NCBI RefSeq assembly: GCF_900177375.1
Contig: NZ_FWZU01000004.1
Location: 372,001-436,000, forward strand
Source: Desulfovibrio gilichinskyi
GTDB taxonomy: Bacteria > Desulfobacterota > Desulfovibrionia > Desulfovibrionales > Desulfovibrionaceae
DNA length: 64,000 bases
Direction: 5' to 3'
This document shows positions 40,774 to 49,996 of this stretch, one piece after another. The first letter of the stretch is position 1. Each line of letters opens with the position of its first letter. A program made the translations under genes and the position numbers. The notes below the pieces were generated by a model. The model saw only the letters and a list, made by a program, of their open reading frames with translations, made no database searches and was not told the origin of the DNA.

Positions 40774-41391
40774 ATGGACTTTGTCAACACCAGTTTTAAC
40801 ATGGAAGTGAGTTCAAACTCTCGGGAGAAGATATTGGCAGCTGCCAGAAGGGTAGCGCAGGCACACGGCTACAGCGGATTGAACTTTCGTGATCTCGCGA
40901 AAGATGTAGGCATTAAAGCCGCGAGCATCTACTATTACTTCCCAAGCAAGGAAGATCTCGGCGCAGCGGTAGCTAAGCGCTATTGGGAGGACTTAGCGGC
41001 CGTTCTGGAGTCGCTGCTGGGCGAATCCTCGGACCCGTTCCTCGCCCTGCGCCAATATCACGATATGTTTCGCAAGGCGCTTGAGAATGATAATCGCATA
41101 TGTCTCTGCAGCTTTATGGCTGCCGAATATGACGACCTGCCAGAGTCGGTGAAAAAAGAGGTCCAGACCTTTGCCGATGTCAATGTGGCGTGGCTGAGCA
41201 AGGTTCTATCCGCTGCGGCCGTGGTCAGCTCCCAGGAGAGTGAACAGCGGGCTCGCGCTATCTTCGCTGCCCTCGCAGGCGCACAGCTCATTGCTAGGAG
41301 CCGCTCAGATATTTCACTCTATGACGATATAATCGATAGCTACGGTGTAGCTGGTCTTTTACCGGTAAGCAACCACACTTTGGTTCGCTGA
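40774..41391 (+). CDS. TetR family regulator divergent from the ABM gene
   Basis: 205 residues from ATG 40774, preceded by AGAGGT. Earlier in-frame ATGs overlap the operators and are rejected. The helix-turn-helix is SREKILAAARRVAQAHGYSG, LNFRDLAKDVGIKAASIYYY, FPSKEDLG. The C-terminal domain resembles regulators of quinone or electrophile response. The gene appears more GC-rich than its neighbours. Confidence 0.88.
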   Translation: MDFVNTSFNMEVSSNSREKILAAARRVAQAHGYSGLNFRDLAKDVGIKAASIYYYFPSKEDLGAAVAKRYWEDLAAVLESLLGESSDPFLALRQYHDMFRKALENDNRICLCSFMAAEYDDLPESVKKEVQTFADVNVAWLSKVLSAAAVVSSQESEQRARAIFAALAGAQLIARSRSDISLYDDIIDSYGVAGLLPVSNHTLVR

Positions 41392-41701
41392 AATACAGCC
41401 AATGTGGGTTCTATCTCAAACAGGAACACTTCTGCAGGTTTTCGGACTGACTACAGGTAACGAGAGGATATGGGGTCATCCATTAAAAGGCTGTAGGCAA
41501 TGGCAAAAACGTACCCTATGCAAGAAAAAAGATTTTGAAAAGAAAAGAGAAACTATATTGGTATTGGTCTGAAAAATTTGAAAAACTCCAAATTGGAGCT
41601 GATTTTGAGCATCGCTCACCATGATCCCGCAACACAATTTAAAAAGTCAATCCCAATAAGGGGTTTGAAGCCTGCTCGGGTCTACACTAAAGAAAGGGGC
41701 G
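41392..41701. other. non-coding interval before the second 67-bp repeat
   Basis: 310 bases with no supported gene; short open stretches lack starts or similarity that I can recognise. The boundary with the repeat at 41702 is abrupt. Confidence 0.5.
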
Positions 41702-41768
41702 CAACTCTGATCGTTGGCTCCAGTAAAGATTAAGCCTCACAGTGTGTTATCACGTTGTGAGGCTTTTT
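41702..41768 (+). repeat. 67-bp repeat, second copy
   Basis: Identical to 38047-38113: 21 bases of the tRNA 3' end plus 46 bases with the terminator. It marks the right limit of the inserted DNA. The hairpin can also terminate the dus gene arriving on the minus strand. Confidence 0.93.
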
Positions 41769-41837
41769 GTGTTTCAGATATGTATAAAGTAGCCATGATC
41801 CAGAAGAGGATATGCAACCTCTTCAAATGAGACTGCC

Positions 41838-42914
41838 TCAAAGATTGTACAAATTCATGTTGGGAGACTGGTTCAAGTCCATGTCCGGCCTGATGTGTTC
41901 TTTGGCCAACCGGCGGACATCATCCATGGTCTTTGCCGTGGAAAAGGTAGCCAGCAGGCTGTGACCAAATTGGAAATTGGCGGCAAAATAGGGTATGAAC
42001 ATCCTAAATCGTTTGAGTCCTCGGATAGGATCAAACTCCTGTTCCAAGGCTGTGGCCAGACGCAGGACGTAGTCCTGAAAAATAGTGTCGTCCGGCATGT
42101 AACCTGCTGTCCATTGGGCAAAGAGCCAAGGCCGGGCTATAGCCATACGTCCTACAGACACTCCATCGCAGCCTGTCGTGGCTAGCATATCATGACAGTG
42201 ATGCTGGGTTGTCACATTGCCGTTACCAAAGACGGGAATGGAAACCGCTTCCTTGATGAAGCGGATGTGGTCAATGATTGGGGGACGGGTGCGCTTGTCC
42301 GGGGACACGCGCGGGTGGAAAACTAGGCAATCGGCTCCTGCTGCCTCAAGTTCTTTGGCCAGATCCACTGCCGGTCCGATCTCCTTGGACCAGCCGGTGC
42401 GGAATTTGACAAAAACAGGAATGGACACAGCCTTTCGTACTGCTTTCACCACAGCTACGGCTTTCTCAGGGGTCTTGAGCAGGGCCGCCCCTGCCTCGCG
42501 TTTGATCATTCCCCGTGCGGAGCAACCCATGTTGATGTCAACGCCAAAGAATCCCTCTCGTTCCACGCGCTCTGCTGCAATCACCAACTCGTCTGGCGTA
42601 GAGCCTGCCAATTGGCATACCAAGCTGGGGAGTTCCCACTTATGCCACCGGAATACTGGGGATATCTTGGGGTTCTCTGTTGGCACAGCCTTGGCACTGC
42701 ACATTTCCGTAAAGGCCAAGCCGCAGGAGCCGTAGTGGGCCAGAACCTGACGAAAGGCACTGTGGGTCAATCCAGCCATGGGGGCTAGCCACAGGCGATT
42801 GGAGATGGTTTTTCCGCCAATAGTAATGGGGGTGTTGAGTTGGTCCGCCAGCTTGGGAAAATGTGGAGGGATGGATTTGTTCATGGGAGCTGCAATACTG
42901 GTTGATGGTGTCAT
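41838..42914 (-). CDS. dus: tRNA-dihydrouridine synthase
   Basis: 358 residues. The Dus TIM-barrel begins ISNRLWLAPMAGLTHSAFRQ (FMN site), with INMGCSARGMIKREAGAALL holding the catalytic cysteine, FVKFRTGW, and the C-terminal barrel part VFGNGNVTTQHHCHDMLATT and GVSVGRMAIARPWLF. The enzyme reduces uridine in tRNA D-loops. No good ribosome site precedes either ATG 42914 or ATG 42881. Probably the native chromosomal neighbour of tRNA-Thr before insertions. Confidence 0.93.
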   Translation of the reverse strand: MTPSTSIAAPMNKSIPPHFPKLADQLNTPITIGGKTISNRLWLAPMAGLTHSAFRQVLAHYGSCGLAFTEMCSAKAVPTENPKISPVFRWHKWELPSLVCQLAGSTPDELVIAAERVEREGFFGVDINMGCSARGMIKREAGAALLKTPEKAVAVVKAVRKAVSIPVFVKFRTGWSKEIGPAVDLAKELEAAGADCLVFHPRVSPDKRTRPPIIDHIRFIKEAVSIPVFGNGNVTTQHHCHDMLATTGCDGVSVGRMAIARPWLFAQWTAGYMPDDTIFQDYVLRLATALEQEFDPIRGLKRFRMFIPYFAANFQFGHSLLATFSTAKTMDDVRRLAKEHIRPDMDLNQSPNMNLYNL

Positions 42915-43312
42915 GTGGTGCAGCGTTACGTATCCTGTTGTTGCATGATGGGCAAGTATTGAGATCCACTGTCAGCAAATTTGCGCGCAAAACTAGATAT
43001 CTTTAGGGCGGTTCCGGTAGGTTTGAAGTTCGCCTAGATTGCGAAATATCTTGTTAATAATGGTTTACATATAAGATGTAAGCTTTTTTTACAGGTATCA
43101 TTGTATTTGATCAAACCTCACGGAATTATTTTTAAAAATAAGGTACAAGGGTAAAAAGAGCTTATTTGTAATTTTGTGAGAATAATATTCATTAAAATAG
43201 TCTAAAAATGACATTTATGTGCCAATTGAGGTAGAAAACTATTGCAAACAGGCTGGCGATCAAGGAGACTAATCCGAATTTAAAGAATTTCAAATACCTC
43301 CCGAGTGATGCC
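42915..43312. other. intergenic region before the sigma-54 regulator
   Basis: 398 AT-rich bases upstream of both dus (minus) and the regulator (plus). AAGGAG at 43262 is too far from ATG 43313 and an in-frame stop follows it. No clear operator or RNA gene seen. Confidence 0.5.
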
Positions 43313-45049
43313 ATGCAGTATGAGATGATCCAGCAAGTAATGAATTGTGTTAGCTATGCTATTGTAGTTGTTGATACAAATTGTATTGTAACTAATATGA
43401 ATAACGTGGCCATGGATTTTCTTAAGCGGCATGACAGGGCTGCCGTCATCGGCATTGATTCAAAGTTTATACTTCCGATTGCAACTCCTTTTATAAAACA
43501 GGGTTTAGCTTCAGAGGATTTTAAAAATGGGACTGGCAGAATTGTAAAAAAAGGAGCCGAGCTTTTTTTTGAAATAACCCCTCTGATCGTGGCCGGCGTG
43601 CTTAAAGGAGCTGTCATCAGTCTTCAGAAGCCATCCCGTTTCGAAGAACTGGCGGTTGAACTCAGCTCTTTTCAAGAAATGGCAATTACCCTGCAAGCTA
43701 TTTTTGACTCATCAAGTGACGGTATATGGGTTACCAGCGGCGACGGCATAGTTACCAATATAAATAAAGCTTCGGAAAACCTTAACGGAGTGAAGGCCGG
43801 TAAAGTCCTTGGAAAGAGAATTGATGTGATCGTCAAGCAGGGTTTTGTTGATGTATCTGTCTCCAAGGAGGTTTTGGAAAAAAAACGTCAGGTCAGTATG
43901 CTTCAAAACATAACTAAAACAGGGCGGCAACTGCTTTGTACCGGTACTCCGGTTTTTGATAAGAAAGGTACTCTTTCCATGGTTGTTGTGAACGAAAGAG
44001 ATGTGACTGAATTGCTTGATCTTCGGGAACATTTGAAGACTGCCAGAGAAATTACCGAAAAAGCCCGTAAGGAAATCACCAGTCTCAATATGCTGGAACT
44101 CGGAAAAGGAGCTTTCATCGCTGAAAGTAAATCCATACGCCGTTTGCTTGGTAGTGCTCTCAAATTGTCCCAGTTGGAGGTGTCGGGTATTTTGTTGCTT
44201 GGAGAATCCGGTACAGGCAAATCGCTAATGGCAAAACTTCTGCATCAGCAGAGTCCTAGAGCGTCAGGGCCTTTTTTGGCAATCAACTGTGCGGCGGTTC
44301 CCGAACAGCTCTTTGAAGCGGAACTTTTCGGTTATGAAAAAGGAGCTTTCACGGGAGCAAGGGAGACAGGCAAAGCCGGACTAATGGCTCTTGCTGACGG
44401 CGGAACTTTTTTTCTTGATGAAGTTGGCGAAATGCCCCCCTCGGTTCAGGCTAAACTGCTTAAGTGTATCGATGAAAAAGAATTTACTCCGCTAGGCGGC
44501 TCAACTCCCAAAAAAATTAATTGTGTCATAATCGCTGCTACCAATAAAGATCTGGAAGAGCAGGTGACTAAAAAGCAGTTCCGTAAAGATCTTTTTTACC
44601 GATTAAATGTATTTACCCTGACCATGCCTCCCCTGCGCGAAAGAGTAGAAGATATTTTCGCGCTGGCAACCGCGTTTCTAAAAAAATACAATGAAAGGTA
44701 CGGTAAATTTAAAACCTTCTCTCCTAAGAGTTTAAGAACTCTACAAAATTATTCATTTCCCGGTAATATTCGTGAGCTGGACAGTCTTATCAAAAAAGGT
44801 GTTGCAGTGGCTGAAGAGCAGTTACTGGATAACTATCTTGAGCAAAGTCTTAATGGTGCTGAGGGTGGCGAAGTTAGCTTTGAACGCGGAGCATCCCTTC
44901 AGGAAGCGCTTGATAAAGTTGAACGCGATATTCTTATTGAAGCTAAGAAGACATGCGGAACCACACGTGAAATGGCTGAATATCTAAATACAAGTCAGCC
45001 TTCAGTTGTGCGAAAGCTGAAAAAGCATGGACTTAACCACTCTAAGTGA
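43313..45049 (+). CDS. sigma-54-dependent PAS-AAA-HTH activator
   Basis: 578 residues. Two PAS-like domains occupy about 5-110 and 125-235. The AAA+ domain has Walker A GESGTGKS at 297-304, GAFTGA at 344-349 (the sigma-54 contact loop) and Walker [13 protein letters not shown]. The C-terminal helix-turn-helix [20 protein letters not shown] resembles TyrR. It lacks a receiver domain, so the PAS region likely senses a ligand or redox signal. It almost certainly drives the catabolic operon just downstream from the paired palindromes at 45177 and 45228. Confidence 0.93.
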   Translation: MQYEMIQQVMNCVSYAIVVVDTNCIVTNMNNVAMDFLKRHDRAAVIGIDSKFILPIATPFIKQGLASEDFKNGTGRIVKKGAELFFEITPLIVAGVLKGAVISLQKPSRFEELAVELSSFQEMAITLQAIFDSSSDGIWVTSGDGIVTNINKASENLNGVKAGKVLGKRIDVIVKQGFVDVSVSKEVLEKKRQVSMLQNITKTGRQLLCTGTPVFDKKGTLSMVVVNERDVTELLDLREHLKTAREITEKARKEITSLNMLELGKGAFIAESKSIRRLLGSALKLSQLEVSGILLLGESGTGKSLMAKLLHQQSPRASGPFLAINCAAVPEQLFEAELFGYEKGAFTGARETGKAGLMALADGGTFFLDEVGEMPPSVQAKLLKCIDEKEFTPLGGSTPKKINCVIIAATNKDLEEQVTKKQFRKDLFYRLNVFTLTMPPLRERVEDIFALATAFLKKYNERYGKFKTFSPKSLRTLQNYSFPGNIRELDSLIKKGVAVAEEQLLDNYLEQSLNGAEGGEVSFERGASLQEALDKVERDILIEAKKTCGTTREMAEYLNTSQPSVVRKLKKHGLNHSK

Positions 45050-45176
45050 TCTTTGATTCATAAATGTATCAACATCTATGTAGTACAGTCTTTTCTGCAA
45101 TATGCCATTATATAAGTGTTTATTTAATAAATACGCTGCTTAAAATATTTATCTGATCATATTTCAGTTAATTTAA

Positions 45177-45248
45177 GATTCAAATTTGAATCAAAAAACT
45201 CTTAAAAATCTTTTATATGTGATTTTTGATTCATATTTGAATCAAAAA
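45177..45248 (+). promoter_or_regulatory. paired enhancer palindromes for the sigma-54 activator
   Basis: GATTCAAATTTGAATC (45177-45192) is a perfect 16-bp palindrome. GATTCATATTTGAATC (45228-45243) differs by one base and extends to 26 bp with flanking T5/A5. Centres are 51 bp apart, about five helical turns. A weaker copy (12 of 16) is at 45055-45070. They lie 65-130 bp before the promoter. Confidence 0.8.
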
Positions 45249-45307
45249 TGGCTTAAATTGAAGCTTTTGTTTATGTTATCTATCTGTTTTTATTATATAA
45301 TTTTATG

Positions 45308-45323
45308 TGGCACAGGAGATGCA
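45308..45323 (+). promoter_or_regulatory. sigma-54 promoter
   Basis: TGGCAC-AGGAG-ATGCA: GG and GC are exactly ten bases apart and TGGCAC is consensus, with one mismatch in TTGCA. Transcription would start near 45334, so the aminotransferase must start after this point. Confidence 0.82.
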
Positions 45324-45359
45324 TTATGTGACCAAACACAAAAAAGGACGGTTAAACAG

Positions 45360-46658
45360 ATGAGTAAGACAGAAAAGCTCTTGGAAAGAAGAAACAAGGC
45401 AGTCGCTCTGGGAGTCGGCAACTTGGGTCCGATTTTCGCAGATCATGCCTCAAATTCCACCATTACAGATGTGGACGGGGAAGAGTACATTGATTTTGTT
45501 GGCGGAATCGGAGTCAACAATGTCGGCCATTGTAATGAAAAGGTTGTCGCCGCAATCACGGCGCAGGCTGAAAAACTGGTCCATTCCTGTTTTCACATTG
45601 CCATGTATGAGCCATATGTCGCTCTGGCGGAAAAGCTTATCGAAATGACTCCAGGAAACTTTGAAAAGAAGGCTGTCCTTCTTAACAGTGGGGCCGAAGC
45701 TGTTGAGAATGCAGTTAAAATTGCAAGACTTGCCAGTGGTAAAAGTGGAATTGTCGTTTATGAAGGCGGCTTCCACGGTAGAACATTACTCACCATGAGT
45801 ATGACCAGCAAGGTTAAACCATACAAATTGGGTTTTGGTCCTTACGCACCTGAAATTTACAGAATTCCTTATCCTTATTGTTACCGCTGTCCTTACGGTA
45901 AAGAATATCCTTCCTGCGATGTATATTGCGCTGAGCAGTTCAAAAAATGGTTTATCGGCAATGCCGCTCCTGAAAACATTGCGGCACTGGTGGCCGAACC
46001 TATCGCAGGTGAAGGCGGATTCCTTGTTCCTCCTCCAGAATATTTCCCCAGAATAAAAGAGATATGTGCTGACAACGGCATTTATTTCGTTGCCGATGAA
46101 ATTCAGAGCGGTGGCGGCCGTACAGGTAAGATGTGCGCCATGGAGCACTGGGGAGTCGAAGCTGACCTCGTCACTATGGCTAAGAGTATCGGCGGCGGAA
46201 TGCCTATCTCTGCTGTTGTCGGTAAAAAAGAAATTATGGACGCCGTGCATCCCGGCGGACTCGGCGGAACTTACGGCGGAAACCCCGTGTCATGTGCTGC
46301 CGCCTTAGCATCTATTGAATCCCTCGAAGATGGCGGTATCCTTGAAAAAGGACAGGTGCTTGGTGATAAACTTAAAAAAACCTTCCTTGCATGGCAGGAC
46401 AAGTATTCAATCATAGGTGAAGTGCGCGGACTTGGTGCAATGATCGCTCTTGAAATAGTGGCTGATCGTGAAAGCAAAACTCCTGATGCAGTTGTGACCA
46501 AAAAGATTGTCGCTGATGTTGTTAAAAAGAAATTACTCCTTCTCTCCTGCGGAAACTTCGGCAATGTACTTAGAGTACTGGTCCCTCTTTCTGTAGACGA
46601 GGAAACTTTGAATAAAGGTCTTTCCATTCTTGAAGAGGCAATTGCAGAATATAGTTAA
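45360..46658 (+). CDS. gabT: class III aminotransferase, 4-aminobutyrate type
   Basis: 432 residues from ATG 45360; the longer frame from 45186 would contain the promoter and is rejected. PLP lysine K275 is in TMAKSIGGG. Other motifs are LLNSGAEAVENAVKIAR (phosphate-binding), YEGGFHGRT and FVADEIQSGGGRTGK with the cofactor aspartate. GabT-like enzymes move the amino group of GABA or another omega-amino acid to 2-oxoglutarate. The succinate-semialdehyde dehydrogenase at the operon end supports GABA. A CPYGKEYPSCDVYC segment near 180-193 is cysteine-rich. Confidence 0.9.
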   Translation: MSKTEKLLERRNKAVALGVGNLGPIFADHASNSTITDVDGEEYIDFVGGIGVNNVGHCNEKVVAAITAQAEKLVHSCFHIAMYEPYVALAEKLIEMTPGNFEKKAVLLNSGAEAVENAVKIARLASGKSGIVVYEGGFHGRTLLTMSMTSKVKPYKLGFGPYAPEIYRIPYPYCYRCPYGKEYPSCDVYCAEQFKKWFIGNAAPENIAALVAEPIAGEGGFLVPPPEYFPRIKEICADNGIYFVADEIQSGGGRTGKMCAMEHWGVEADLVTMAKSIGGGMPISAVVGKKEIMDAVHPGGLGGTYGGNPVSCAAALASIESLEDGGILEKGQVLGDKLKKTFLAWQDKYSIIGEVRGLGAMIALEIVADRESKTPDAVVTKKIVADVVKKKLLLLSCGNFGNVLRVLVPLSVDEETLNKGLSILEEAIAEYS

Positions 46659-46663
46659 TAATT

Positions 46664-46700
46664 AAAGAGGCCTGTTCATTTTACAGGCCTCTTTCTTTTT
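46664..46700 (+). terminator. attenuating hairpin after gabT
   Basis: AAAGAGGCCTGT (46664-46675) and ACAGGCCTCTTT (46683-46694) form a 12-bp stem followed by CTTTTT. Probably partial, since the transporter genes have no evident promoter of their own. Confidence 0.8.
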
Positions 46701-46730
46701 ATAAACACCACATTTAAAAGGAGATTAAAG

Positions 46731-47969
46731 ATGAAAATTTTTAAATCGCTTGTGGGTACGGGACTTCTCTGTGCCTTAGTGCTTGGTTTCAGTTCATTTG
46801 CTTTGGCCACCGAGACGGTCAAAGTAGGTAACATCCTTCCTCTTTCCGGTCCATCTGCGGCAGTAGGTCAGCAGGGTAAACAGGCCAGAGAGATGGCTGT
46901 TGAAGAGATCAATGCTGCCGGGGGTATTAAAGCTCTCGGAGGTGCAAAGCTGGAAATGTTTTATGCAGATTCCAAAAGTGACCCGAATGTAGGTGTTACC
47001 GCGGCAGAAAGATTAATCAATACTGAAAAAGTCAACGTTCTCAGCGGTTGCTGGAACTCAGGTGTAACTTATCCTTCCACTGCTGTTGCTGAACGTTACG
47101 GCATTCCTTTCATCGTTCCTGTTTCAGTAAGAGATACCATCACTGAACGCGGATTCAAAAATGTTTTCCGTATTGCCGCTAAAGATTCATGGTGGGCAAG
47201 AGATCAGTTCGCGTTCCTTAAAGATATCTCCAAGGAATTCGGAACTGAACTTAAAACTATCGCAATGGTTTATGAAAACGGCGACTGGGGAACCGGTCTT
47301 GCCGCTCAGTGGAAAAAGCTTATCGAAAAGAGCGGATACAAAGTCGTTCTTGATGAACCATATCCTTCCAGCGCAACTGACCTTACTCCTGTTGTTAACA
47401 AGATCCGCCGTGCAAGACCTGATGTTCTTCTGCTCGTTTCCAACGCAGCAGACGCTGTTTTGCTGACCAACACTATGGCTGATTACAGAGTCCGTCCAAA
47501 AGTAATCCTCGGAACAGGCGGCGGCCATGCTGATCCTACCTTCCTTAGCGGAACCAAAGATAATGCGCAGTACATCTTTGATATCGTCGAATGGGAAACT
47601 GACGTTAATAAGCCCGGTGTTAAGGAAGTTAACGCTAAGTACAAAGCTGAATACGGCAACAACTTAACCGGTGAAGCTGTAGATGCTTACGTATCAATGT
47701 ATGTTCTTGCCGATGCACTTGAAAGAGCCGGTTCCGCTTCCCCAGATAAATTGCGCGCTGCTTTAGCTGCAACAAATCTTAAAACAGGTCCTGCGGCAAT
47801 TGTTTCTTACGATTCTATCGAATTCGATAAAACCGGGCAGAACATGCATGCCTCTCCTGTTGTTGTGCAGATCAATGATCTGGGCAAAGGACTTGAGCGC
47901 ATCACGATCTGGCCTAAGTCTGCACGTCGCGCAGGCTATACTCCTGTGTTCCCGATTCCTAAAAAATAA
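46731..47969 (+). CDS. ABC transporter amino acid-binding protein (Liv type)
   Basis: 412 residues with signal peptide (core LLCALVLGFSSFALA). The mature protein begins ETVKVGNILPLSGPSAAVGQ, typical of type I periplasmic binding proteins of the branched-chain amino acid family. VLSGCWNSGVTYPSTAVAE and AMVYENGDWGTGLAAQWKKL line the ligand cleft. In this operon the ligand is probably the aminotransferase substrate rather than leucine. AAAGGAG precedes the ATG. Confidence 0.92.
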   Translation: MKIFKSLVGTGLLCALVLGFSSFALATETVKVGNILPLSGPSAAVGQQGKQAREMAVEEINAAGGIKALGGAKLEMFYADSKSDPNVGVTAAERLINTEKVNVLSGCWNSGVTYPSTAVAERYGIPFIVPVSVRDTITERGFKNVFRIAAKDSWWARDQFAFLKDISKEFGTELKTIAMVYENGDWGTGLAAQWKKLIEKSGYKVVLDEPYPSSATDLTPVVNKIRRARPDVLLLVSNAADAVLLTNTMADYRVRPKVILGTGGGHADPTFLSGTKDNAQYIFDIVEWETDVNKPGVKEVNAKYKAEYGNNLTGEAVDAYVSMYVLADALERAGSASPDKLRAALAATNLKTGPAAIVSYDSIEFDKTGQNMHASPVVVQINDLGKGLERITIWPKSARRAGYTPVFPIPKK

Positions 47970-47977
47970 GCTGAGCG

Positions 47978-48007
47978 GGGCGGCTGCGTTACGGAGCCGC
48001 CCTCTTT
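47978..48007 (+). terminator. hairpin between binding protein and permease genes
   Basis: GGGCGGCT (47978-47985) and AGCCGCCC (47995-48002) with a nine-base loop and TCTTT. Such hairpins stabilise the abundant binding-protein transcript and lower permease expression. Confidence 0.8.
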
Positions 48008-48055
48008 AATGAATGCTCTTTCGTTAAAACTAACTTCTTATCTTTGGCGGTTTCT

Positions 48056-48949
48056 ATGGATTTCTCATATCTCATACAGGACATCATCAGCGGAATTCTC
48101 ATGGGCTCTATCTACGGCCTTATTGCGCTGGGTCTGACTCTGGTTTTCGGGGTGTTGAAGGTTATCAACTTCGCCCACGGGTCGTTTCTGATGGTGGGCA
48201 TGTACGCCGCATATTGGGCCGTTTCAATTACGGGTCTTCATCCTTACGTCGCTCTTGTAATCGTTGTTCCGGTAATGTTTTTCTTCGGGTATTATCTGCA
48301 GAATTTTCTCATCAAGCCTATCTTTGTGGCTGAAAAGGACGTCAGGGAACCTACTACCGTAATTATTGTCACCACCGGAATCTGGTATATCCTTGATAAC
48401 ATCACCCTGCTTTTTTTCGGCCCGGCCTACAGAGCGTTAACTCCGAACCCGCTTAAGGGAAAGATGATGGAGTTCGGTGATATTTTTATTTCTATTCCGA
48501 AATTTTACGGCTTTCTGATCGCCATCGGCACCGCTTTATTGCTTTACCTCTTTTTACAGAAAACCCGCACCGGGAGAGCCATCAGAGCAACCAGTCTTGA
48601 CCGTGACGCCGCCTCACTCATGGGCATCAATCAATGGAAAATTTTTAATGTCGCTTTCGGGATAGGTACAGCCGTAGCCGGAATCTCAGGAGTAGTGCTT
48701 ACCACGTTTTATAATGTTTACCCTACAGTCGGTGTTCCGTTTGATGTAAAATCTTTTGTAATTGTTGTTCTTGGAGGGCTTGGATCAATTCCGGGGGCAA
48801 TTATCGGCGGTATTATCATAGGGCTGATTGAATCCATCGGGCCGACATTTATGACATCTACCTGGACAGAAGCCATTGTTTACGTGTTGTTTCTGCTGGT
48901 TCTCTTTGTAAAACCATCTGGCCTGTTCGGTCAGAAATACGATTGGTAG
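48056..48949 (+). CDS. livH: ABC permease, LivH type
   Basis: 297 residues from ATG 48056; a TTG four codons upstream lacks a ribosome site. About eight membrane helices. LivH hallmarks are GLIALGLTLVFGVLKVINFAHG near residues 22-43 and the EAA-like loop RAIRATSLDRDAASLMGINQ. It forms the membrane pore with LivM. Confidence 0.92.
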   Translation: MDFSYLIQDIISGILMGSIYGLIALGLTLVFGVLKVINFAHGSFLMVGMYAAYWAVSITGLHPYVALVIVVPVMFFFGYYLQNFLIKPIFVAEKDVREPTTVIIVTTGIWYILDNITLLFFGPAYRALTPNPLKGKMMEFGDIFISIPKFYGFLIAIGTALLLYLFLQKTRTGRAIRATSLDRDAASLMGINQWKIFNVAFGIGTAVAGISGVVLTTFYNVYPTVGVPFDVKSFVIVVLGGLGSIPGAIIGGIIIGLIESIGPTFMTSTWTEAIVYVLFLLVLFVKPSGLFGQKYDW

Positions 48950-48958
48950 GAACATATT

Positions 48959-49996
48959 ATGACTGAAAAATTTATTAAAAAATGTTGTTTGGCTGCATGC
49001 GTCCTTTTCGCTTTCGGAATGCCGCTTGTGGTTCATAGCCCTACTTATCTCCATATTTCAATAATGCTACTTCTTTTTGCCTACATGACCACTTCATGGA
49101 ATCTTGTTGGCGGATTTGCAGGAGTGCTGCCTCTCGGGCACGCGGTCTTCGTTGGTATAGGTGCTTATACATCCACAATACTATGGTTGCAGTATTCCAT
49201 ATCCCCTTGGATAGGTATGCTTGTAGGCGGAGTACTTTCTGCAATAGTCGGTTTCCTGATCGGCAAACCTACTCTCAAAATGCGCGGTGCATACTTTGCC
49301 CTTTCCACAATGGCTTTTGTGGAAGGCGTAAGAGTTGTGGTCGAGAATCTTCCATACATCGGACCTTTTAAACTTAACGGTCCCAGAGGGCTTAATATTC
49401 CGCCTATTGAAGCTGGGCATAATGACTTTTTCGCATTTCAGTTCGCAGGCAAAGAACCTTATTACTATATTATTCTAACCATGCTTGTCGGGGTTTTGGC
49501 TTTTACTTGGTATATTTCTCGCTCGAAGCTCGGTTATTATCTCATTGCTGGCGGTGAGGAACCTGAAGCCGCAGAGGCACTTGGAGTCAATGTTGCCAGA
49601 TGTAAAGTCTGGGCGATGGTCATGAGTGCCTTTCTTACCTCACTTGCGGGAACCTTTATGGCGCAGCTTACTTTGTTCATTTATCCCAAGTCTGTGCTCA
49701 CGCTTGATCTTTCATTCGAGCTTGCATTCATTGCGCTTATCGGAGGCCGCGGTTCGATTGCAGGACCGGTAATCGGAGCATTGCTTCTTCGTCCGGTAAG
49801 TGAATTCAGCCGCATCTATTTAAGTGACTCATTACCTGGAATGCATCTGATTCTTTATGGTGTAATTCTTATCGTAGTTATGTTGCTACAGCCTAGCGGA
49901 CTGACAGATCCACTTACAAAGAAGTTTAATGCCATAGTCAAATTTATTGCCAAAAAAACAAACAAAAAAAAGGACTTCAACGATGAGTATGCTTAA
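48959..49996 (+). CDS. livM: ABC permease, LivM type
   Basis: 345 residues with about nine membrane helices. The LivM motifs are TTSWNLVGGFAGVLPLGHAV near residue 43 and GGEEPEAAEALGVNVARCKV as coupling loop. Ten bases after livH; it overlaps livG by 14 bases. Confidence 0.92.
   Translation: MTEKFIKKCCLAACVLFAFGMPLVVHSPTYLHISIMLLLFAYMTTSWNLVGGFAGVLPLGHAVFVGIGAYTSTILWLQYSISPWIGMLVGGVLSAIVGFLIGKPTLKMRGAYFALSTMAFVEGVRVVVENLPYIGPFKLNGPRGLNIPPIEAGHNDFFAFQFAGKEPYYYIILTMLVGVLAFTWYISRSKLGYYLIAGGEEPEAAEALGVNVARCKVWAMVMSAFLTSLAGTFMAQLTLFIYPKSVLTLDLSFELAFIALIGGRGSIAGPVIGALLLRPVSEFSRIYLSDSLPGMHLILYGVILIVVMLLQPSGLTDPLTKKFNAIVKFIAKKTNKKKDFNDEYA

Larger units (their letters stand above)
38068..41701. mobile_element. 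second att-flanked module, remnant without integrase
   Basis: 3.6 kb between two copies of the 67-bp repeat. It holds an IS3-family fragment, an iron-sulfur flavoprotein with TetR, and an ABM protein with TetR whose genes look more GC-rich than the surroundings. It may be a second, decayed insertion at the same tRNA. It may instead be material added between duplicated ends. Confidence 0.55.

Noticed and set aside
45186-45359. N-terminal extension of the aminotransferase
   Set aside because: The stretch contains the enhancer palindromes and the sigma-54 promoter and has no ribosome site; ATG 45360 fits the family start.
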